DNA of 64,000 nucleotides from JBGSIC01 sp041751875. GTDB taxonomy: Bacteria; Bdellovibrionota; FAC87; UBA2466; JACKAF01. Where the stretch lies: positions 40,953 to 104,952 of the forward strand of contig JBGSIC010000026.1 of the NCBI GenBank assembly GCA_041751875.1. The letters are read 5' to 3'. A program made the position numbers and the translations under genes. A model generated the notes under the pieces. The model was not told where the DNA came from and made no database searches. It worked only from the letters and a program-made list of their open reading frames with translations. Shown here piece after piece: positions 62,721-64,000 of this stretch (the first letter of the stretch is position 1; each line of letters opens with the position of its first letter).

Positions 62721-64000
62721 AAAAAGGGCTTTGGAAGGCGCTTATCGTCTTAGTTGTGATCGGAGGCGTGGCTGCCTTCTTCTCGTTCGACCTAGGCCAC
62801 CACTTCACACTTGAGAATCTCAAGGAGAAGGAGACGTGGCTTCGGACTTACTACGAGGGGCACCAGCTTGCCGTTATCGCCGGGTTTCTAGGCGTGTACG
62901 TGTTTTCGGTAGCGCTTTCGCTTCCCATTGCCACCGTGCTCACTCTCGCGGGAGGAGCTATCTTCGGGTTCTGGTTAGGTACGCTCGTGGTATCCGTAGC
63001 ATCAACGGTGGGCGCGACGTTCGCGTTTCTGGGGTCGCGTTTCCTGTTTGGTGATTGGGTGCAGCGGCGATTTGGGGATAAGCTTCAGCCCCTGAATGAG
63101 GGAATCAAACGCGAAGGCGCCTTTTATCTATTTACCCTGCGCCTGGTTCCGCTCTTCCCGTTCTTTGTCATCAACCTTGTAATGGCTCTGACGCCCGTCA
63201 AAACGATTACGTTTTTCTTCGTGAGCCAGCTCGCCATGCTTCCCGGCACCATGGCTTATGTAAATGCGGGAACGCAGCTATCCAAGATCAATTCGGTGAA
63301 GGAAATCTTATCTTGGCAGGTGCTTTTATCTTTTGCAGCTCTGGGGCTGTTCCCGTTGATTGCTAAGAAATTGGCCGACCTTCTCAGAGCACGAAGGGCA
63401 TTTAAGAAATTCCACAGACCGAAGAAAGCAGACTACAACGTGGTGGTTATTGGCGGCGGGTCGGCGGGACTCGTTTCCAGTTACATTGCGGCGGCTGTTA
63501 AAGCAAGAGTCGCGCTCATCGAGAAACATCGAATGGGGGGCGACTGCCTGAACACGGGATGCGTCCCCAGTAAGGCGTTCATTCGCTCGGCGAAAATCCT
63601 TTCTTACATCCGAAGATCGAGGGAGTTTGGCCTTGGGGATGCCACGGTCACTCCAAACTTCCAAGACGTTCTCACTCGTGTCCGCCGTGTGATTAAGGAA
63701 ATTGAGCCTCACGATTCGGTGGAACGGTACTCAAAGCTCGGCGTCGACTGCATTCAGGGCGAGGCGAAAATACGAACCCCGTTTGAAGTGGAAGTGAACG
63801 GTAGAATTCTCACGACTCGCAACATCATCGTCGCTACCGGTGCGGGCCCCCTCGTTCCTCCTATTCCAGGACTCAAAGAGATCGGTTGTCTGACGAGCGA
63901 TAATGTATGGGACATTCCTTCTCTCCCAAAACGATTGGTCGTATTGGGCGGAGGGCCGATTGGCTGTGAGCTTGCGCAGAGCTTCGCCCGGTTTGGCTCC
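62717..64000 (+). CDS. TVP38/DedA membrane domain fused to a mercuric-reductase-like flavoprotein, 3' end cut by window
   Basis: The frame starts at ATG 62717 (overlapping the previous stop) and is open for 428 codons to the window end. Residues 1-230 are a DedA/TVP38 domain with several helices and the VTLAGGAIFG-like segment (here TLAGGAIFGFWLGTL) plus FYLFTLRLVPLFPFFVINLV. From 240 it is a class I flavin disulfide reductase: VVVIGGGSAGLVSSYI, the redox pair C277/C282 in GGDCLNTGCVPSK, IIVATGAGPLVPPIPG, and VVLGGGPIGCELAQSF. The organisation fits fused TVP38-FAD oxidoreductases; substrate unknown. Confidence 0.9.
   Translation, partial: MKKGLWKALIVLVVIGGVAAFFSFDLGHHFTLENLKEKETWLRTYYEGHQLAVIAGFLGVYVFSVALSLPIATVLTLAGGAIFGFWLGTLVVSVASTVGATFAFLGSRFLFGDWVQRRFGDKLQPLNEGIKREGAFYLFTLRLVPLFPFFVINLVMALTPVKTITFFFVSQLAMLPGTMAYVNAGTQLSKINSVKEILSWQVLLSFAALGLFPLIAKKLADLLRARRAFKKFHRPKKADYNVVVIGGGSAGLVSSYIAAAVKARVALIEKHRMGGDCLNTGCVPSKAFIRSAKILSYIRRSREFGLGDATVTPNFQDVLTRVRRVIKEIEPHDSVERYSKLGVDCIQGEAKIRTPFEVEVNGRILTTRNIIVATGAGPLVPPIPGLKEIGCLTSDNVWDIPSLPKRLVVLGGGPIGCELAQSFARFGS

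Overview
This is a gene-dense chromosomal segment of about 50% GC from a Gram-negative bacterium. It carries beta-barrel outer membrane proteins, a TolC-RND exporter, lipoproteins and outer-membrane SppA-like and gliding-type (Glt/Agl) genes. A multi-TPR plus FHA/TonB-like (AgmX/PglI C-terminal domain) gene set, an AUU-started infC, carotenoid genes next to heme A assembly genes, and lysine-rich histone-like proteins together fit Bdellovibrionota or neighbouring 'deltaproteobacterial' lineages best. That placement is an inference from gene content, not a proof.

Layout. 1-8.1 kb: a truncated SppA-type protease fused to a barrel-like N-terminus (minus), an HPr-like small protein with a CinA homologue, two divergent basic nucleoid-type proteins, mtnA, an ECF-sigma/anti-sigma pair and nadE. 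8.2-19.4 kb: a long co-directional, mostly overlapping run with a secreted cupredoxin, a CoxB-like membrane stub, ctaA, ctaB, a two-gene ABC exporter, a SCO-type copper chaperone, crtY-crtE-crtI-crtB, an unknown His-rich five-helix membrane protein and alkD. This couples cytochrome oxidase maturation (heme O/A uses farnesyl diphosphate) to carotenoid synthesis (same isoprenoid pool).

19.4-28.1 kb (minus strand): an outer membrane protein, tRNA-Pro with an AGG anticodon, a MerR-like regulator, a 150-bp inverted-repeat element, and the classical translation operon thrS-infC-rpmI-rplT-pheS-pheT. 28.4-37.4 kb (plus): a surface or motility-like machine of barrel protein, two large TPR proteins, TPR lipoprotein, short CglF-like protein and FHA-TM-AgmX protein, interrupted by a widespread-type palindromic repeat. 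37.5-49 kb: an OPT transporter, a low-complexity secreted protein, a structured intergenic segment, a secreted kinase-like protein ending at its DFG-equivalent, a CPA2 antiporter, and a TolC/RND pair without an adaptor gene.

49.1-59.8 kb: an accessory surface-modification island with an HprK-like P-loop kinase, a degenerate partner, a glycosyltransferase, an NTP_transf_5-type nucleotidyltransferase, a sulfotransferase, a membrane hydrolase-like protein, a BcsA-like GT2, an FkbM methyltransferase, a medium-chain dehydrogenase, an orphan secreted protein and a GNAT with a signal peptide. 60.3-64 kb: a TetR-controlled thiol-redox operon (CcdA-like, thioredoxin-peroxiredoxin fusion, and a TVP38/DedA membrane domain fused to a flavin disulfide reductase that runs off the window). 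The HprK-like/nucleotidyltransferase island and the secreted kinase-like protein are the best candidates for undescribed biology.
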